Origin: Maylandia zebra
Taxonomy: Eukaryota; Chordata; Actinopteri; Cichliformes; Cichlidae
Reading direction: 5' to 3'
DNA length: 64,000 bases
Assembly: GCF_041146795.1 (NCBI RefSeq)
Contig: NC_135177.1
Location: forward strand, 26,106,060 to 26,170,059
Part shown: positions 60,701 to 64,000 of the stretch, one piece after another
Position numbering within the stretch: position 1 is the first letter of the stretch
Layout: every line of letters starts with the position of its first letter
Made by a program: the position numbers and the translations under genes
Notes under the pieces: model-generated
The model's input: the letters and a program-made list of their open reading frames with translations, nothing else
What the model was told of the DNA's origin: nothing
Database searches by the model: none

Positions 60701-61429
60701 ATGTATCTGCAGTGAGTGTTGAGCAACAAGGTCAAATGGGAGTCTTTCATTATGCTATACAGGTCCACCTCCCTCCAGGTGTGTATGCCATATCAGAAGC
60801 TCTGGTTTAGCACACACAAGTACAGTTTCTGTGTGCACTGATGTGTTTTTAAGTGCAGACGATCACTGAAAACACAAGTGTGCAAGCGCGCGCGCGTGTG
60901 CGCGTTACTCTCCAGACAGCTGCCGTGCTGTAATGTTAGCCGATGGGAGGAGCCTGTAGAATGTAAAGAAGTTCTCAGAGGAGAAACTCTCAACAGCTGC
61001 TCTTCAGTTCCTTCGGGCTGTTCTCCCTCTTTTGAACAGCAACTTTCTTCTCTGATCCTCTCTCTCGCTTTCTTTCTCTCACTCCCTCCTACTTTCTCTC
61101 TTTCTCTTGACTCTTTCCCAGGGGATTTTTTTTTTGCTCTCAGCAGTTCTTTAACCCCAGCAAGTATGTGTAAGAATATACTAACAGAGCTGCCTTTTAA
61201 GTATTTTAAAACATTACTCAGTATTTCAGTGTGTTGGAAAACTAGTCTTAGTGCAGTTTATTATGAGTTTTTACTCTAAAGATAATCTGTTTTATAGGTT
61301 TTAAAATGGAGGCTAACTGTGGGTTACTGGTGTGATGATAAAGATGTAATTATTAGGTCAACGAATATATACATATGCCAAAAAGATTAACCAAGTAATA
61401 GCCTTGTTTTAACAAAAAGTAAGTCTGGA
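57774..61429. other. Gene-free stretch with a possible 5' UTR/promoter at its right
   Basis: No coding exon recognised. Around 60880-61170 a CpG-rich block (GCGCGCGCGTGTGCGCG) precedes a pyrimidine-rich stretch (CTCTCTCGCTTTCTTTCTCT) and ends in CCAGCAA/GTATGTGTAA, a plausible splice donor. This could be a non-coding first exon of a gene to the right; unproven. Confidence 0.35.
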
Positions 61430-61670
61430 TGATTCATTCATGTTCTGCTTATCCAAATCCAAGACAGGACATGGTGGTAGGTGGGTAAGCAGGGTACTCC
61501 TGACATCCCTCTCCCCAGGTACATGTTTGCAGTTCATTCTGATGCATCCCAGGGTGCTTGCAAGCCAAGTGAAATATATCACCTCTCCATTGACTTGTAG
61601 GCCTAGCCTCAGATCTCCTTCCAGTTGGATGTGCCCAGAGATCCTCTGAAGCAGAGCTATCAAACAGAAG
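61430..61670 (-). mobile_element. Degraded RTE/Rex3-like LINE fragment
   Basis: Words such as CTGACATCCCTCTCCCCAGG, GCATCCCAGGGTGCTTGCAA and CCAGTTGGATGTGCCCAGAG match, in reverse, the RTE/Rex3 region present at 34700-34760. No frame is open across it. Confidence 0.6.
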
Positions 61671-64000
61671 GCTCCCGGGCCAGAAACAGCCCAGCAAAGA
61701 CTCCAATCTGGTCCATTGGATGGAAAATGTGAATGAAGGCATACATTATGGACTTTTAACTTTATTTTTATACATTTAACAACTTTTCCTGCTGATAAAG
61801 GCCTCCTCCTTGTGCATTTTGACAAGCTTTTGCTTCTTTGTTTGTTAATCAATCAGCTACAACTTTTATTTCTTACAATTTAAGCCCAAAGAGTCATGCT
61901 AACAGATTTTTCGTTTATTACAGCAGCATTTTTAATCATGGAGGAAAAACTGAGACACAAAGTTGAAATTGTACTTTTTCTTATATTAAGATGTCTTAAA
62001 CATTAAATATACAGTTCAGCTTCTTTACGCTGACAGCGATGGAAGTTTCGCTGGTGTGGCCCAATAAGATCAGAGTGGGATGTATGTGGCCCTGATGTAA
62101 AATGAATTTGACTTCCATGCTCTAAAGGGGGGATGATGCCCAAACGACCCCACCTGCTTCTTTTGACACAAACAAGCAGTGGCCCTTTTATGAGCTCACT
62201 TCCAGATACCAAGCTCCTAAGGCTGGGCCCAAGCACTCAACAGAGGAAACTCCTTTTGCCATCTTGTTTTTGTGTCCTTATTCTTTGGGTCACTACCAAA
62301 ATCTCATGAATGTAGGGTGGGAACTAAGATTGACTGATAAATCGCCTTCCGGCTCAGCTCTCCCTTCACTACAAAGGTCTGGCCTACATTACTGTTAACA
62401 CTGCGTCAATGCAGCACTCCACCCCACACTCCATCCTACCATCAGATCCTGAGATATCTGAACTTCTTTGCTTTTGGAATCCTCCCTCCTCCAACAGAGA
62501 GGGAGCAATACACCAGGTTAATCATTCATCTCACTAGTTGGCTAATACTAAGCCAAAATATGTGTAATAACAATAATAAGCAAGAATAGCAATAACACTA
62601 AGCTAAATACTAATACACCAAGTACTTAAATATGAGGTGACAACCAAAGTGATCAGAGAAAAAAAACAGTGCAGTATGTATGATTTAAAAAGTAATATCA
62701 TATTAATGGGGTCAGAACCTTATAATAATGAGATAACATGAGCACATGATTTTTCCTATTATGTGCAGCCTAATACCTCTATAAAGCACATACAAATTAT
62801 CTGAGGTAAAAATGGGTTATTATCATATCATAGTAATGAGTTGTGTGCTCCTAACATTTGCTTTTATTTAAAGGTAATAATATAAAATTATGCTTAATGG
62901 TTCAAGTTGTTAAACTGAAAAATTGAGTGAAAAATGTGAATTGGGGCTGCAAAATGCATCCCAGACCCCAGGCTTTTAGACTCTAATGCTTATAGATTCA
63001 AAATATTTTTTTCCGAATGAGGAAGAGTACATGACTATCTATCGCAGACCACCATTGGTTATTTCACATGAGGGATTTGTGTTGTCTCAGGGCGCTCCCT
63101 CTCGCTCCATTTTGGACCAATAGTTTAAGCAGTTCTGCTTAAAAATAGTCCTGACCTTCTGTCTAAATACTTGCACTAAATCGTGAAGTTGACTTAGGCT
63201 GTCATGGAAAAATATAAGTGAACTTTGACCCTTATGGATTGATTCATGGAGCACAACATTCCATTAAAATAGATAAACATAGAGAAAGTGAAATTTTCAA
63301 AATAGACCTTTGTTTAAACACATCGATTCTACATATTTATTGTTTTCAGCTCATAAACTCAGCTGGAAATTCATCTCCGTCTATTGTACTTGTCCTTCAT
63401 TCCCTCACACTAAACACAAAATTGCCAAACCAATTAAAATTAAAATACAACCAGCTGTGCCTTAATAACTAAACATCCCACAGGTGGTCCGGCTCTGCTG
63501 AGTGACACGTACTCACACGCTTGCTGAAACTCAAGCAGCGGGGGATCTGCCGCTATTTGGCTTAATAGCACGCTCGCTGATACAATCAATGAAACAAATC
63601 TTTCTCTTGGTGAGATGCGTATCAGAAATACAACAAATAAATGCAAACTCACACAAGTATATGCACACACACGCACTTAATACACAGGTACCAGCTCTAC
63701 GTTCTGTGACTCATCATTGCGTCGAGACAGTAAACAGAGTCAGGCCACACAGGATATTAAACCTTAGGACTGTGAGAGATAAACATTTAACACAAGCGCT
63801 TTCATTTTTATCATGCTTTTTCTCCTTTCCTCCTCCTATCCCCCTTATTCCTTTAAAGCCCATATTTGTTTAAAGCCTGGAGCCAATGTAGATTTATGAC
63901 CTCTTTACAAGGCATCCTGTTTTGTCCTTCATCACCAATCACTACTTTCATTTCCTCTCATCCTAGCAGTAACTGCCTACTACACCATCTCCTCCCTTCA
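61671..64000. other. Gene-free right end
   Basis: No gene, RNA or mobile element recognised to the end of the window. Confidence 0.45.

Overview
The window reads as a ray-finned fish nuclear genome, most likely a spiny-rayed (percomorph) teleost. The evidence is small spliced genes with GT/AG introns, teleost-type apolipoproteins, Tc1-like transposons, L2/Rex1-like and RTE/Rex3-like LINEs, tRNA-headed SINEs and long CA, TA and GATG repeats. A cichlid is possible, but the sequence alone does not settle the species.

Left end (about 1-14.7 kb): the first six coding exons of a meprin A-like astacin metalloprotease lie on the minus strand, and the gene runs off the left edge. A repeat-rich tract follows. 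It holds a tandem segmental duplication (about 3.54-6.81 and 6.81-9.38 kb) whose two units carry different later insertions: a LINE in unit 1, and a CACTG-ended DNA element, a foldback repeat and a 163-bp repeat in unit 2. Decayed Tc1 and LINE copies come next.

Centre (about 15-44 kb): a compact apolipoprotein cluster. In order: two apoA-IV-like paralogues head to head (minus, then plus), apoE (apoEb type), apoC-I, a decayed second apoC-I copy, apoC-IV, an apoA-II/14-kDa apolipoprotein, and apoC-II. I assembled exon structures by hand; nearly all junctions are GT/AG and keep frame. The products would form the exchangeable protein coat of plasma lipoproteins: apoA-IV and apoA-II as amphipathic structural proteins, apoE as receptor ligand, apoC-II as lipoprotein lipase activator, apoC-I and apoC-IV as small modulators. 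The order apoE, apoC-I, apoC-I pseudogene, apoC-IV, apoC-II matches the human APOE cluster, including the pseudogene position, although the fish pseudogene looks like an independent event.

Right side (about 44-64 kb): mostly gene-free. It contains the last two exons of a trypsinogen-like protein in which the catalytic serine position is methionine, several SINE copies, microsatellites, and a nearly intact Tc1-like transposon (55.55-57.77 kb) that lost its start codon and has a recent LINE fragment inside its right inverted repeat. No RNA genes, CRISPR arrays or recognisable viral elements were found. I did not find a wholly new system. The most notable points are the parallel apoC-I pseudogene, the apoA-II gene inside the apoE/C cluster, shared HNF4-type promoter motifs of the apoA-IV pair, and the trypsinogen-like pseudoprotease beside apoC-II.
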